64,000 nt of DNA from Devosia sp. Root685 (GTDB taxonomy: Bacteria; Pseudomonadota; Alphaproteobacteria; Rhizobiales; Devosiaceae): positions 623,682 to 687,681 of the forward strand of contig NZ_LMHK01000002.1 of assembly GCF_001427875.1 (NCBI RefSeq), written 5' to 3'. Positions 36,524 to 45,631 of the stretch are shown here, one piece after another; position 1 is the stretch's first letter; every line of letters begins with the position of its first letter. Position numbers and translations under genes: made by a program. The notes beneath the pieces were generated by a model, which saw nothing but the letters and a program-made list of their open reading frames with translations, had not been told where the DNA came from and did not search any database.

Positions 36524-37376
36524 CCTGCTCGACGCCCCGCTTTGCTTGCCGCCACGCCCTTTGCGCAATCCGGCCAATCTGCGCCTGCCGCCAAACACCT
36601 GCGATGCGCACTTCCACGTCTTCGCCCGCGAAGCGCCGCTGGCCTCGCCCCGCAGCTACACGCCGGAGATGCTGACCATCGAGAACTGGCTCACTCTGGC
36701 CGACACATTTGGCATCGCCCGCGGCGTCCTCGTCCAGCCCAGCGTTTACGGCCTCGACAATCGCGTCCTCCTCGCCGCCCTCGCCGGACGCAGGGATCGC
36801 CTTCGCGGCGTCGTCGTCATTCCACCCGAAACAACTGACGCCGAACTCCGCCGCCTCGACTCATCAGGCGTCCGCGCGGTCCGTTTTAACCTGTGCAATA
36901 AATCTGGCATCGGCTTCGACGCTTTTGCCGAACTCGCCCCCCGCATTCGCGCCCTCGGCTGGCACGCCCAGTTCCAGATCAGCCCCGAAGCCATCGGCAC
37001 CGTCACCGAGCTGACCGCGCGCCACGACATCACCGGCGTCATCGATCACCTCGCTTTCATTCCGCTCGACAGCCCCGGCACGGCCCTCGAAGATCTCGCC
37101 CGCGCCCTTGAAACCGGACGGGTCTATGCGAAAATTTCAGCGCCTTATCGCCTCGGTAGCGCGAAGTATGACGCAAACTTCAAACGGGCACTCTCGATGC
37201 TAACAGTCTGCTACCCAACTCGCCTCCTATGGGCCAGTGATTGGCCCCATACCGAGCTGTTCGAGACCATGCCTGAAGACGACGACCTGATCGCCCTCAG
37301 CCTCGACGCTTTGCCCGCCGAAGCGCAGGCTGCAATCTTCGCCGACAACGCCCAAAACCTCTATTTCCAGCACTGA
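36516..37376 (+). CDS. Amidohydrolase 2 family protein, probable sugar lactonase
   Basis: 286 aa. The N-terminal metal motif is CDAHFHVFAREAPL (HxH type), with further barrel residues in GVLVQPSVYGLDN, IDHLAF and the C-terminal LWASDWPHTE (catalytic Asp). Members of this COG3618-like group hydrolyse lactones such as 2-pyrone-4,6-dicarboxylate, fucono- or rhamnono-lactone. Between a dehydratase and a DapA-type gene, lactone opening is the most sensible job, before the dehydratase step. The substrate is not shown by the sequence. Confidence 0.85.
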   Translation: MADLLDAPLCLPPRPLRNPANLRLPPNTCDAHFHVFAREAPLASPRSYTPEMLTIENWLTLADTFGIARGVLVQPSVYGLDNRVLLAALAGRRDRLRGVVVIPPETTDAELRRLDSSGVRAVRFNLCNKSGIGFDAFAELAPRIRALGWHAQFQISPEAIGTVTELTARHDITGVIDHLAFIPLDSPGTALEDLARALETGRVYAKISAPYRLGSAKYDANFKRALSMLTVCYPTRLLWASDWPHTELFETMPEDDDLIALSLDALPAEAQAAIFADNAQNLYFQH

Positions 37377-37397
37377 CCCCTACCCCGGAGCCGCCCG

Positions 37398-38324
37398 ATG
37401 CCCTTGCTGACCGAAGCCGCCAAAGGCGTCTATGTCATTGCCGTTACACCATTTTCCGACAATGGCGACGTGGATTGGACCAGTGTCGACCGCATGGTCG
37501 ACTTCTACGAGGAGAAGGGCGTCACCGGCCTGACCATCCTCGGGCTCCTCGGCGAAGCCCCAAAAATGACCTCCGAAGAATCCAAAGCCATCGCCAAGCG
37601 CGTCATCTCCCGCGCCAAAGTCCCCGTCATCGTCGGCGTCACCGCCCCCGGCCTCGCCCCAATGCGCGAACTCGCTGATTCCGTTATGGAATTCGGCGCC
37701 GCCGGCGTCATGGTCGCCCCGCCCTGGACCACCAAAACCGACGACCAAGCCTACGCTTTCTACGCTTCAGTCGGCGAAACCCTCGGCAAAACCCCCTTCG
37801 TCCTCCAGGACTACCCGCTCACGACCAACGTCACCATCGCCCCAAAAGTCATCGACCGTATCGTTAGAGATGTCCCCAACTGCGTCATGCTCAAGCACGA
37901 AGATTGGCCGGGCTTGAGCAAAATCACCGCCCTCCGCGCCAGTAGCGACAAAGGCGAAACACGAAGGATTTCAATCCTTTGCGGTAATGGCGGTCTCTTC
38001 CTTCCCGAGGAAATGGGGCGCGGTGCCGATGGCGCCATGACTGGTTTTTGCTACCCCGAAATGATGGTCGGCGTTGTCGCCAACTACGCCAAGGGCGAGA
38101 TCGAACGCGCCCATGACATCTTTGACGCCTACCTCCCCCTTGCCCGCTACGAACAGCAGCAAGGCATTGGTTTATCTGCAAGAAAATACGTTCTAGCCAA
38201 GCGCGGCGTCATCTCCTCCGCCGCCTTGCGAAAACCCGGCGGAGCCTTGTCCCCCAAGGACATAGCCGATGTCGAACGCCTCCTCGCCCGCCAAACCAAA
38301 CGCCTCGCGGAGATCGGCGCATGA
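37398..38324 (+). CDS. DapA-family lyase (2-keto-3-deoxy sugar-acid aldolase or dehydratase)
   Basis: 308 aa TIM barrel of the N-acetylneuraminate lyase/DHDPS family. The Schiff-base Lys is K166 in CVMLKHEDWPG and the active-site Tyr is Y139 in VLQDYPLTT. The GLLGE motif near residue 50 replaces the GTTGE of biosynthetic DapA. In this context it probably cleaves or dehydrates a 2-keto-3-deoxy pentonate or hexonate. It overlaps the SDR gene by 4 bp. Confidence 0.9.
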   Translation: MPLLTEAAKGVYVIAVTPFSDNGDVDWTSVDRMVDFYEEKGVTGLTILGLLGEAPKMTSEESKAIAKRVISRAKVPVIVGVTAPGLAPMRELADSVMEFGAAGVMVAPPWTTKTDDQAYAFYASVGETLGKTPFVLQDYPLTTNVTIAPKVIDRIVRDVPNCVMLKHEDWPGLSKITALRASSDKGETRRISILCGNGGLFLPEEMGRGADGAMTGFCYPEMMVGVVANYAKGEIERAHDIFDAYLPLARYEQQQGIGLSARKYVLAKRGVISSAALRKPGGALSPKDIADVERLLARQTKRLAEIGA

Positions 38325-39082
38325 AACTCGGTCTCGAAGGCAAACGCGCCGTCGTCCTCGGCGCCAGCAAGGGTCTTGGCGCCGCCATCGCGCAAACGCT
38401 GGCGGCAGAAGGCGCCACCGTCATCGGCGCCGCACGTACTGTGGAAGCAATTGAAAAGCTTGGCAATAACATATCGGGCCTGTCACTGGACCTCACGGAC
38501 CCAGCCTCAGTCCAAGCCTTCATCGACAGCGTGCTCGCCTTCGGTGGCGCCGATATCCTCATCAACAATTCCGGCGGTCCCGCCCCCGGCGAAGCATCCG
38601 CCCTGCCCGCCGAGGACTACACCAAAGCCTTCAACACCATGGCCGCCCCGCTCATCGCCATCACCCAGGCCCTGCTCCCAGGCATGCGCGCCAAAAAATG
38701 GGGGCGCATCATCACCTTGACCTCATCCGGCGTCGAAGCCCCGTTGCCCCGCCTCGCCCTCTCCAACTCCATCCGCCAGGCCCTTGTGGGCTGGAGCAAA
38801 ACCCTCGCCGGCGAGGTTGCTGCCGACAACGTCACCGCCAATATCATCGTCCAAGGCCGCATCCACACGACCCGCGTTGACGAACTCGACGCCGCCGCCG
38901 CCAAACGCCTGGGCAAGAGCATTGAAGACATAAAGGCCCAGTCGATCGCCACGATCCCGGCAGGCCGCTACGGGCGCCCAGAAGAGCTAGCCGACGTCGT
39001 CGCCTTCATCGCCAGCGAACGCGCCTCCTACATCACCGGCAGCCTCATCCGCGTAGACGGCGGCATGATCCGCTCGATCTGA
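38321..39082 (+). CDS. SDR-family protein with altered catalytic Tyr/Lys
   Basis: 253 aa Rossmann protein. The nucleotide motif GASKGLGAAIAQTL, NNSGG (NNAG equivalent, residues 82-86) and a catalytic-type Ser (S135/S136 in LTSSGVEAP) are present. Where classical SDRs have YxxxK, the chain reads ALSNSIRQALVGWSK: Tyr is replaced by S148 and Lys by R152. From memory, a subgroup of SDR proteins shares this SNxxR pattern. It is the last gene of the sugar-acid operon and might be a reductase with a different mechanism, or a binding protein. Confidence 0.85.
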   Translation: MKLGLEGKRAVVLGASKGLGAAIAQTLAAEGATVIGAARTVEAIEKLGNNISGLSLDLTDPASVQAFIDSVLAFGGADILINNSGGPAPGEASALPAEDYTKAFNTMAAPLIAITQALLPGMRAKKWGRIITLTSSGVEAPLPRLALSNSIRQALVGWSKTLAGEVAADNVTANIIVQGRIHTTRVDELDAAAAKRLGKSIEDIKAQSIATIPAGRYGRPEELADVVAFIASERASYITGSLIRVDGGMIRSI

Positions 39083-39223
39083 CCCGACAAAAAACTCTGA
39101 AATCTATTGCCAGATCAACGTTTTGCCCGCTTTGAGGCCATCCTCAAAGCGGCGCAATGCGGCCACGCGCAAAGGGTCACAAAACCACTTCGACAAGCTG
39201 AAGATTTATACTGTTGAGAGAAA

Positions 39224-39300
39224 TGGCGCGCCCGAAGAGATTCGAACTCCTGACCCCCAGATTCGTAGTCTGGTGCTCTATCCAGCTGAGCTACGGGCGC
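39224..39300 (-). tRNA. tRNA-Arg (anticodon ACG)
   Basis: 77 nt on the minus strand with all four stems. Acceptor GCGCCCG pairs with CGGGCGC; D arm GCTC...GAGC; anticodon stem CCAGA/TCTGG around loop CTACGAA (anticodon ACG); T arm AGGAG-TTCGAAT-CTCTT; discriminator G and encoded CCA. The A34 would be edited to inosine by TadA, so it would read CGU, CGC and CGA codons. Confidence 0.95.
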
Positions 39301-39422
39301 GCATACCGCTGAAACGCGGTGGGCATTCGGTTAAGAGCGGGTCGCTCTTCCGAAGCGAGGCAACCCATATAGCGGTGTTCCGCGCATTGCAAGCGTGTGA
39401 CAAAAGCTTTTTGCGTTTGCGC

Positions 39423-40850
39423 TCAAAGGCTGTGAATATCTTTTGGCAGGGTCAGCGTGAACCGCGTACCCGGTTCTTCCATATCGACATGGCGCAGGGT
39501 TCCGCCATTGGCCTCGGTCAACTCGCGGGCAATGGCAAGGCCCAGCCCCGTACCGCCGGCACGGGCTGATCCTTCAAAAGCGACAAAGAGATTGTCGCGC
39601 GCGCGGGGCGGCAGGCCGGGACCATTATCCGTGACGCTGAGGACCGCAGTAGCGCCCTCTACGCCGACAGTGACGTCGATACGATGCTCGCCGGGCCTCT
39701 GGCCGGCCTCCAGTGCCTCGCGGGCATTCTTGAGGAGATTGACGAGGACGCGCGTCATCTGCCCCCCATCGACAAAGACCAGCAGGTCATCGGGCACGGT
39801 GCTCGAAAAGGCGATGGTTGGATGACCCACGAGATGGGCCTCGAAGGCGGCATCCTCGACCAGCGCCTTGAGGTTGACCGATGTCGGCTGCGGCACGCTC
39901 GCGGCCTCGCGGCCATAATCAAGCACCGACTGAGCAAAGCCAATGGCGCGGTCCAGCGTCGTCACGAGACGCGGCGCGAGCCGCTGCACTTTCGGATCAT
40001 CAAGCGTCGCCACCTGGTCAGAGAGCAATTGTGCCGAGGTGAGTGTATTCCTCAGATCATGATTGATCTTGGCGACGGCAAGCCCGAGATCGGCCAGGTG
40101 CCGCTGTTGGCGCAGCATAGCGAAGAGTTCGCTCTCCATGGCCGAAAGTTCACGCTCCAGCGTACCGATTTCGTCGGCGCGCTGCGTTGGTGCCAGAATC
40201 AGCGTGGCGTTTTCCGGCGCCTTGCGGAAACTGAGAATATTGGTGGTCAGCCTTTGCACCGGCAGGATGAAAAGCCGGCTCACGAGCATATAGAGAGCAA
40301 AGGCGGTAACCGCGGCAATGCCGAGCGAGACCAGCACGATATTGCGCGAATAGTCGATCATGTCGCTGCGTAGCGGGCGCTCGGGCATGAGAATTTCAAT
40401 GAGGCTCTCGTCGAGATCGCCTTCGCCCACAATGCGGAGCGTGCGCCCCGGGCCGGCAAAGAGCGTATCGAGCGCGCCGACAATGAGGCTCGGCAGGTCG
40501 CGCTGGCGCATGTCGGCGGTGACGACCCGTTCCGGCGTTACCGGATCGGCAAGCTCGATGAGCTGGCTCTGTCCGGCCCGGCGATAGACGATGGCATTGG
40601 CCCCGGCCGAGGTCAGCAGGCGGTCCGTCAGATTGCGCGGCAGCGCCATGACGTCGGGCACGGCGTCGAGCACGCGCGCCGCCACGATGCCGACGCGCAA
40701 CCGGTCATCGAGCCAGGAGGCGCGAAAGGTGGCGAGCGAGGGCAGATAGACTATGATTTCGACGAGCAGAATCACCGCGATGATGGCGGCGATCAGCTTG
40801 TTCGAAAGGCCGGAAAACCGGCTCGGTGTGGCGTTGGATTCGTCTGTCAT
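39423..40850 (-). CDS. Sensor histidine kinase (orphan)
   Basis: 475 aa. Two membrane helices (about 17-36 and 170-192) bracket a periplasmic sensor of about 130 residues. A HAMP-like segment (about 193-248) leads to a dimerisation helix with the phosphoacceptor H264 in AKINHDLRNTL. The ATPase domain has the N box LLKNAREAL, G1 DNGPGLPP and G2 GGTGLGLAIARELTEANGG. The conserved KINHDLRN variant of the H box occurs in many alphaproteobacterial kinases. No response regulator gene is adjacent. Confidence 0.93.
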   Translation of the reverse strand: MTDESNATPSRFSGLSNKLIAAIIAVILLVEIIVYLPSLATFRASWLDDRLRVGIVAARVLDAVPDVMALPRNLTDRLLTSAGANAIVYRRAGQSQLIELADPVTPERVVTADMRQRDLPSLIVGALDTLFAGPGRTLRIVGEGDLDESLIEILMPERPLRSDMIDYSRNIVLVSLGIAAVTAFALYMLVSRLFILPVQRLTTNILSFRKAPENATLILAPTQRADEIGTLERELSAMESELFAMLRQQRHLADLGLAVAKINHDLRNTLTSAQLLSDQVATLDDPKVQRLAPRLVTTLDRAIGFAQSVLDYGREAASVPQPTSVNLKALVEDAAFEAHLVGHPTIAFSSTVPDDLLVFVDGGQMTRVLVNLLKNAREALEAGQRPGEHRIDVTVGVEGATAVLSVTDNGPGLPPRARDNLFVAFEGSARAGGTGLGLAIARELTEANGGTLRHVDMEEPGTRFTLTLPKDIHSL

Positions 40851-40898
40851 CGCGACTCGATCATAGGAGATGACAGGCCGGGACGTCAGCCCCTCGGC

Positions 40899-42287
40899 CT
40901 AAAACCCCAGCCGGCGCCGCAGCGTCCGGCCACCCTGCCCCTTAGTCGATACGTTTCTGGCGGCCAGATAGTTCTCTCCAAGGCGAGAAAAAACCTCAAA
41001 AAGACTTGGGCGCGGCAGGGGCAAGTCGGCGAGATCGGCAAGCCCCACCTTGCGATTCATGGCCAGCGCAAGGGTTCCAGCCAGTTCCGCCGCGAAGGGA
41101 TCGACTATCGTTGCACGCTGGATTTGACCTTTGCCATCGAGCGTCACTTTGACGAGGCCACGATCGCTGCCCATGGCAGCCGCCCGGTCGTTCTCGGCCA
41201 TGTTCTCCCGCAGGATCGTGTCGCCCGCACGAGCTTTGCTGGTATTGGGCAAAAGCGGCCCGATCTGGGCAATGGCAGGTTCGGTTTCAACGAGGCGCGG
41301 AACGGGAAACGCCGCATTCGTCCGTCCCCGCCCGAGCAAAGCGTCGACCACAGTGCGGCCATGCGCTCGCGCCGCGCTCCAGTCGTCGTGCCCTGCGGCT
41401 ATGCCGACGGGACGAATGGTTCGAGACGAGGTGGCGCCCGGTTTCAATCGCGCCTTGGCAATATCGAGTTCACCGAGATCGACCTTTCGCCCGGCCGATA
41501 TCAACACATGTGAGGCATCGAGCACTTCGCGCTCGCCGCCCTCGATTTCGATCTCGATGCCTATCCCCTGCGAGCGCCGTTTGATGGCAACAATGCGCGC
41601 GCCGGACCGCACCGATATACCTTCATCCGCAAATGCCGTGAGCAGAAGCGAAACCGCCTCGGGATCGAACTCGGGCAAGAGCGGGCCATGTGGCACCAGC
41701 GTCACGGCCGCGCCAAGGCGGCGCTGCAATTGCGCTTGCTCGAGCGCGGCGTTGTCCGAGCCGATAATGACGAGATGAGTCAGCTTGCGCTGATTTTCGA
41801 GGATCGAATCCACGGTGAGGACATCGATGTCACCAAGACCGGGAATATCCGGAACAGCGGGCGCGCCGCCAATGGCGATAATGACCCTGCCCGGCTTGAT
41901 GGTAATGTCGCCAACGAGCACCGACCGTCCATCGACAAAGCTGACGGCACCACGCATCACCGTAACGCCCTGCGCGGTCAAAATTTCCGGCGAGGTCGCG
42001 CGAAGGCGATTCTCGACCAATCGCGTTGCGCGCTCGGCCACCTGCTTGGCTGAAAGCTTGAAATCGGAAGCGCCAACGCCAAGCTCTGGCGCGCGCCGCA
42101 TATCCTGAGCCCGCTTGGCACTCTGCACCAGCGAGGCCATGCGTAGCGCTTGATGGGCAGCATCGCCCGGCTCGGGCCGGTCTCGATCAGCGAGGACAAC
42201 GCTGGCGCCAAGGCGTCGCGCATAAAGGGCCAGATCGATACCGAGCGTCCCGGCACCGATTATGCAAAGGTCAGGAGAAGTGGACAC
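40899..42287 (-). CDS. Lpd/MerA-like FAD pyridine nucleotide-disulfide oxidoreductase family protein lacking the redox disulfide
   Basis: 462 aa from a GTG. The FAD motif is CIIGAGTLGIDLALYARRLG, with a second GxGxxA-like NAD motif (VIIGSDNAALEQAQ), an SAGRKVDLGE block and a C-terminal dimerisation-like domain (VKVTLDGKGQIQRATIVDPF). The segment where lipoamide dehydrogenase and mercuric reductase carry CxxxxC reads EPGDAAHQALRMASLVQS and has no cysteine. The fold is therefore clear but the usual dithiol chemistry is not possible. The longer open frame upstream to 42518 overlaps the rpmH start and is rejected. Confidence 0.82.
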   Translation of the reverse strand: MSTSPDLCIIGAGTLGIDLALYARRLGASVVLADRDRPEPGDAAHQALRMASLVQSAKRAQDMRRAPELGVGASDFKLSAKQVAERATRLVENRLRATSPEILTAQGVTVMRGAVSFVDGRSVLVGDITIKPGRVIIAIGGAPAVPDIPGLGDIDVLTVDSILENQRKLTHLVIIGSDNAALEQAQLQRRLGAAVTLVPHGPLLPEFDPEAVSLLLTAFADEGISVRSGARIVAIKRRSQGIGIEIEIEGGEREVLDASHVLISAGRKVDLGELDIAKARLKPGATSSRTIRPVGIAAGHDDWSAARAHGRTVVDALLGRGRTNAAFPVPRLVETEPAIAQIGPLLPNTSKARAGDTILRENMAENDRAAAMGSDRGLVKVTLDGKGQIQRATIVDPFAAELAGTLALAMNRKVGLADLADLPLPRPSLFEVFSRLGENYLAARNVSTKGQGGRTLRRRLGF

Positions 42288-42386
42288 GAGCCAGATTCCG
42301 CGGCGGGCTAACAATGGCCCACTTATGCGGGCATATAGAGAGCCTGACAACAGGCTGGAAAGCACAAGCTTGAGGCCCATCGCGCG

Positions 42387-42415
42387 TTGACTTGCCCTAT
42401 GCTTTTCCCTATAGA
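42387..42415 (+). promoter_or_regulatory. Sigma-70 promoter of rpmH-rnpA
   Basis: A -35 TTGACT (42387-42392), exactly 17 bp, then -10 TATAGA (42410-42415), about 100 bp upstream of the rpmH start. This is the best match to a housekeeping promoter in the window, as expected for ribosomal protein L34. Confidence 0.75.
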
Positions 42416-42516
42416 CGCCACGAACAAAGCTGGCGCGCTCTGCCCGTCGGCCGGACAAGTTTATGTGCGCAATGCGCCAGCAATAGAGGAACCGTGCATC
42501 TGCGCGGTTGAAAGTC

Positions 42517-42651
42517 ATGAAGCGTACTTATCAGCCCAGCAAGCTCGTGCGTGCTCGTCGTCACGGTTTCCGCGCCCGTATGGCCACCAAGGACGGCCGT
42601 GCGATTCTGAACCGTCGTCGTCGCGACGGCCGCAAGAAGCTCTCGGCCTAA
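42517..42651 (+). CDS. rpmH: 50S ribosomal protein L34
   Basis: 44 aa, with the invariant start [20 protein letters not shown] and the basic tail [12 protein letters not shown]. It is a structural protein of the large ribosomal subunit. It stands first in the classic rpmH-rnpA-yidC order, 13 bp before rnpA. Confidence 0.98.
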   Translation: MKRTYQPSKLVRARRHGFRARMATKDGRAILNRRRRDGRKKLSA

Positions 42652-42664
42652 GGCTGTTGGCCGG

Positions 42665-43069
42665 ATGACGGCCGACGCGCAAAAGGTCGCGACATTGCGC
42701 CGTCTCCGGCGGCGCTCGCAGTTTTTGAGGGCAGCCCGGGGCAATCGCGCCGGGCGCTCTGCGTTTGGGCTACAGGTGATTGCAGCCGAAGACGAATTGC
42801 CCGGCGTGGGCTTCACCGTCACCAAGAAGGTGGGCAATTCGCCGGAGCGCAACCGCATGAAACGCCGCCTGCGCGCGGCTGCGGCAGCGTGTGCTGATGA
42901 CTTTCGGCCCGGCCACGACTATGTGCTGTTGGCAAGGCGCGAGGCTCTGAGCCGGCCCTTTGCCAAAATGATCAATGACCTCAGCGGTCTCATCTCCCGC
43001 GTGCACGACGCTGACGCGGTGGACAATCGGATAGGGCCCGGGCGCGGCCAACGGAACTCGACACCATGA
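42665..43069 (+). CDS. rnpA: Ribonuclease P protein component
   Basis: 134 aa. The RNA-binding signature is VGNSPERNRMKRRLRAA (RNR motif), with the preceding strand VGFTVTKK. It assists the RNase P RNA in removing tRNA 5' leaders. It overlaps yidC by 4 bp (ATGA). The Gln/Asn-containing tail after residue 115 is not conserved in the family. Confidence 0.95.
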   Translation: MTADAQKVATLRRLRRRSQFLRAARGNRAGRSAFGLQVIAAEDELPGVGFTVTKKVGNSPERNRMKRRLRAAAAACADDFRPGHDYVLLARREALSRPFAKMINDLSGLISRVHDADAVDNRIGPGRGQRNSTP

Positions 43070-44904
43070 ATTCTGACAATCGCAATGTGATTCTCGCCGT
43101 CGTGCTGAGCATGCTCGTGCTGTTCGGCTGGCAGTTCTTCGTTGCCGGACCGCAGATGGAACGCCAGCAGCGGCAAAACGAAATTGTCGCTCAGCAGCAG
43201 GCCGAACAGGCCGCTCTCGCTGTGCCCGCGACCAGTGCCGATGGCACGCCCGTGGCAACGACCGAGCAGCCGCTGTCTTCGCAGACCTTTGCCGATCGCC
43301 AGACTGCCATCGCCGCCTCGAACCGCGTTGCCATCGACACCGAAGACCTCGCCGGCTCGATCAACCTGACCGGCGCGCGCATCGACGATCTGCGGCTTGA
43401 AAAATATCGCGAAACCGTCGACCCCGATTCCCCGATCATTACGCTCCTTAGCCCCTCGGGCGCTCCGGGCGGCTATTATGTGGAACACGGCTGGGCTCCG
43501 GCCGCCGGAGCCACGGTCACCCTGCCCGATGCCAACACGGTCTGGGCCGTCGAAGGCACCGCCACAACGCTGACCGCCGCCACTCCGGTGACGCTGCGCT
43601 ACGACAATGGCCAGGGACTGATCTTCCGCCGCACCATTGCGGTCGACGAGCACTATCTCTTCACCATCACCCAGACCGTCGAAAACACCGGTTCTGGCGA
43701 TGTGGCCCTCTTCCCCTATGCCCGCGTCGTTCGCCAGGGCACCCCGCCGGTGCAGAACTTCTTCATCCAGCATGAAGGTCCGATCGGCGTTCTCGGCTCC
43801 AACAATTATGTCGCGCGCAAGTACCATGACCTCCAGAACGACCGTCAGGTGGATTTCCCCTCGACGACCGGCTGGCTTGGCATTGCCGACAAGTATTGGG
43901 CAACCGCCGTGCTGCCCAAGCCCGACGCCGGCATCAATGCGCGCTTTGCCTATTCGAGCCAGGGCACGACGCCGATCTACCAGTCCAACTATGTCGAAAC
44001 TCAGCCGGTCGTCGTTCCGGCCGGCGGCACGGCGACGAGCGAAAGCTATGTCTTTGCCGGCGCCAAGGAAGACAATGTCATCACCGCCTACCAGGCCGAG
44101 CACGGCTTTGACCGCCTCGAACTGCTGATCGACTGGGGCTGGTTCCACTTCCTCACCAAGCCGATGCACTGGCTGCTGGTGACGCTCTATGGCCTGCTCG
44201 GCAATTTCGGCCTCGCGGTTCTCGCGGTGACCGTCATCGTCAAGGCGATCTTCTTCCCGCTCGCCAACCGCTCCTATGCCTCCATGGCCGCCATGCGCCG
44301 TGTGCAGCCGGAAATGAAGTCCATTCAGGAGCGCCTCAAGGACGACCGTCCGGCCCAGCAGCAGGCCATGATGGAGCTCTACAAGAAGGAAAAGATCAAT
44401 CCGCTCTCGGGTTGCTGGCCGATCCTTATCCAGATCCCGGTCTTCTTCGCGCTCTATACGGTTATCTTCATCTCCATCGAGATGCGCCACGCCCCGTTCT
44501 TCGGCTGGATCCAGGATCTTGCTGCGCCCGATCCGACGAACATCTTCACCCTGTTCGGCCTGATTCCATGGAATCCGATGGCCCTGCCCTTGATTGGTTC
44601 GTTCCTCCATCTCGGCATCTGGCCGGTGATCATGGGCATCACCATGTGGGTGCAGATGAAGCTCAATCCGCCGCCGCCGGATCCGACCCAGGCGATGATC
44701 TTCAACTGGATGCCGATCATCTTCACCTTCATGCTCGGGGCTTTCCCGGCCGGTCTCGTGATCTACTGGGCCTGGAACAATACGCTGTCGGTGACCCAGC
44801 AATGGTTCATCATGAAGCGCCACGGCGCCGAGGTGAACCTGTTCGGCAACATCCTCGACAGCTTCCGCAAGAAGCCAAAGCCGGCAGAAGATTCAAAGAG
44901 CTAA
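43066..44904 (+). CDS. yidC: Membrane protein insertase YidC
   Basis: 612 aa, the long Gram-negative form. The first helix (about 6-24, VILAVVLSMLVLFGWQFFVA) is followed by a periplasmic beta-sandwich domain of about 330 residues. The conserved insertase core has helices from about residue 365 (LTKPMHWLLVTLYGLLGNFG, YASMAAMRRVQPEMKSIQER, NPLSGCWPILIQIPVFFALY). The positively charged groove Arg lies in MRRVQPEM. It inserts membrane proteins with or without SecYEG. A terminator-like hairpin follows. Confidence 0.97.
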   Translation: MNSDNRNVILAVVLSMLVLFGWQFFVAGPQMERQQRQNEIVAQQQAEQAALAVPATSADGTPVATTEQPLSSQTFADRQTAIAASNRVAIDTEDLAGSINLTGARIDDLRLEKYRETVDPDSPIITLLSPSGAPGGYYVEHGWAPAAGATVTLPDANTVWAVEGTATTLTAATPVTLRYDNGQGLIFRRTIAVDEHYLFTITQTVENTGSGDVALFPYARVVRQGTPPVQNFFIQHEGPIGVLGSNNYVARKYHDLQNDRQVDFPSTTGWLGIADKYWATAVLPKPDAGINARFAYSSQGTTPIYQSNYVETQPVVVPAGGTATSESYVFAGAKEDNVITAYQAEHGFDRLELLIDWGWFHFLTKPMHWLLVTLYGLLGNFGLAVLAVTVIVKAIFFPLANRSYASMAAMRRVQPEMKSIQERLKDDRPAQQQAMMELYKKEKINPLSGCWPILIQIPVFFALYTVIFISIEMRHAPFFGWIQDLAAPDPTNIFTLFGLIPWNPMALPLIGSFLHLGIWPVIMGITMWVQMKLNPPPPDPTQAMIFNWMPIIFTFMLGAFPAGLVIYWAWNNTLSVTQQWFIMKRHGAEVNLFGNILDSFRKKPKPAEDSKS

Positions 44905-44926
44905 CAACATTCCCGCACCATACGGG

Positions 44927-44957
44927 GCCCGCTGGAAAACCCAGCGGGCTTTGTCTT
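44927..44957 (+). terminator. Terminator-like hairpin after yidC
   Basis: Stem GCCCGCTGG/CCAGCGGGC (44927-44935 with 44941-44949) followed by TTTGTCTTT. The T-run is interrupted, so termination is probably partial, letting some transcripts reach yihA. Confidence 0.6.
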
Positions 44958-44973
44958 TGAGGCCGAGGACCAC

Positions 44974-45627
44974 ATGACAGAAATCAATTATCCCACCGAC
45001 CTCATCGAACGCGGCCGCCTGCTGTTTGCGCGCCCGATTCTCTTTACCAAGGGCTGCGTCAGCCTTGCCGACCTGCCGCCTATGGATCGGGTTGAGATCG
45101 CCTTTGCCGGCCGCTCCAACGTCGGAAAGTCGAGCCTGATCAACGCGCTATGCGGCACGTCGGGCCTAGCGCGTACGTCCAACACGCCGGGCCGCACGCA
45201 GGAACTCAACATCTTCGAGAGCCAGAGCGAAAACCTGCGCATCGTCGATATGCCCGGCTATGGTTATGCCAAGGCGCCAGAGCCCAAGGTCAAGGCCTGG
45301 ACCAAGCTGGTGCATCAGTATCTGGTCGGCCGCGCCACTCTGCGCCGTGTCTACGTCCTCATCGATAGCCGCCACGGCCCCAAGGACAATGACATCAGCG
45401 TCATGAATGAATTGGACCACGCGGCGGTGAGCTATCAGGTCGTCCTGACCAAGGCCGACAAGCCCAATTCCGAAGATGTCGAAAAGGCCTTGGAAGCCAC
45501 CCGCTGGCAGATTGCCAAGCGCCCCGCGGCCCACCCCCATGTGCTCCTGACATCGAGCGAAAAGGGTACGGGCATCAAGGATTTGCGGACCGAAATCGCC
45601 ATGCTGCTCGCCAGCAGCGGCTCATAA
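44974..45627 (+). CDS. yihA: Ribosome biogenesis GTP-binding protein YihA/YsxC (EngB)
   Basis: 217 aa. The GTPase motifs are G1 [15 protein letters not shown]2 around [10 protein letters not shown]3 DMPGYG, G4 TKAD and G5 TSSEKG. It helps large-subunit assembly. It follows yidC by 69 bp, as in most alphaproteobacteria. Confidence 0.96.
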   Translation: MTEINYPTDLIERGRLLFARPILFTKGCVSLADLPPMDRVEIAFAGRSNVGKSSLINALCGTSGLARTSNTPGRTQELNIFESQSENLRIVDMPGYGYAKAPEPKVKAWTKLVHQYLVGRATLRRVYVLIDSRHGPKDNDISVMNELDHAAVSYQVVLTKADKPNSEDVEKALEATRWQIAKRPAAHPHVLLTSSEKGTGIKDLRTEIAMLLASSGS

Positions 45628-45631
45628 AACA

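Noticed and set aside
39123..39569. 148-codon plus-strand ORF
   Set aside because: It runs antisense through the tRNA-Arg gene and the end of the histidine kinase gene.
42288..42518. N-terminal extension of the flavoprotein
   Set aside because: It would overlap the rpmH promoter and start and has no FAD-domain similarity; the GTG at 42287 starts right before the FAD motif.
42919..44823. A 634-codon minus-strand frame
   Set aside because: It lies antisense to yidC and rnpA; the composition (His/Asp/Gly/Arg-rich) is that of a high-GC shadow frame.
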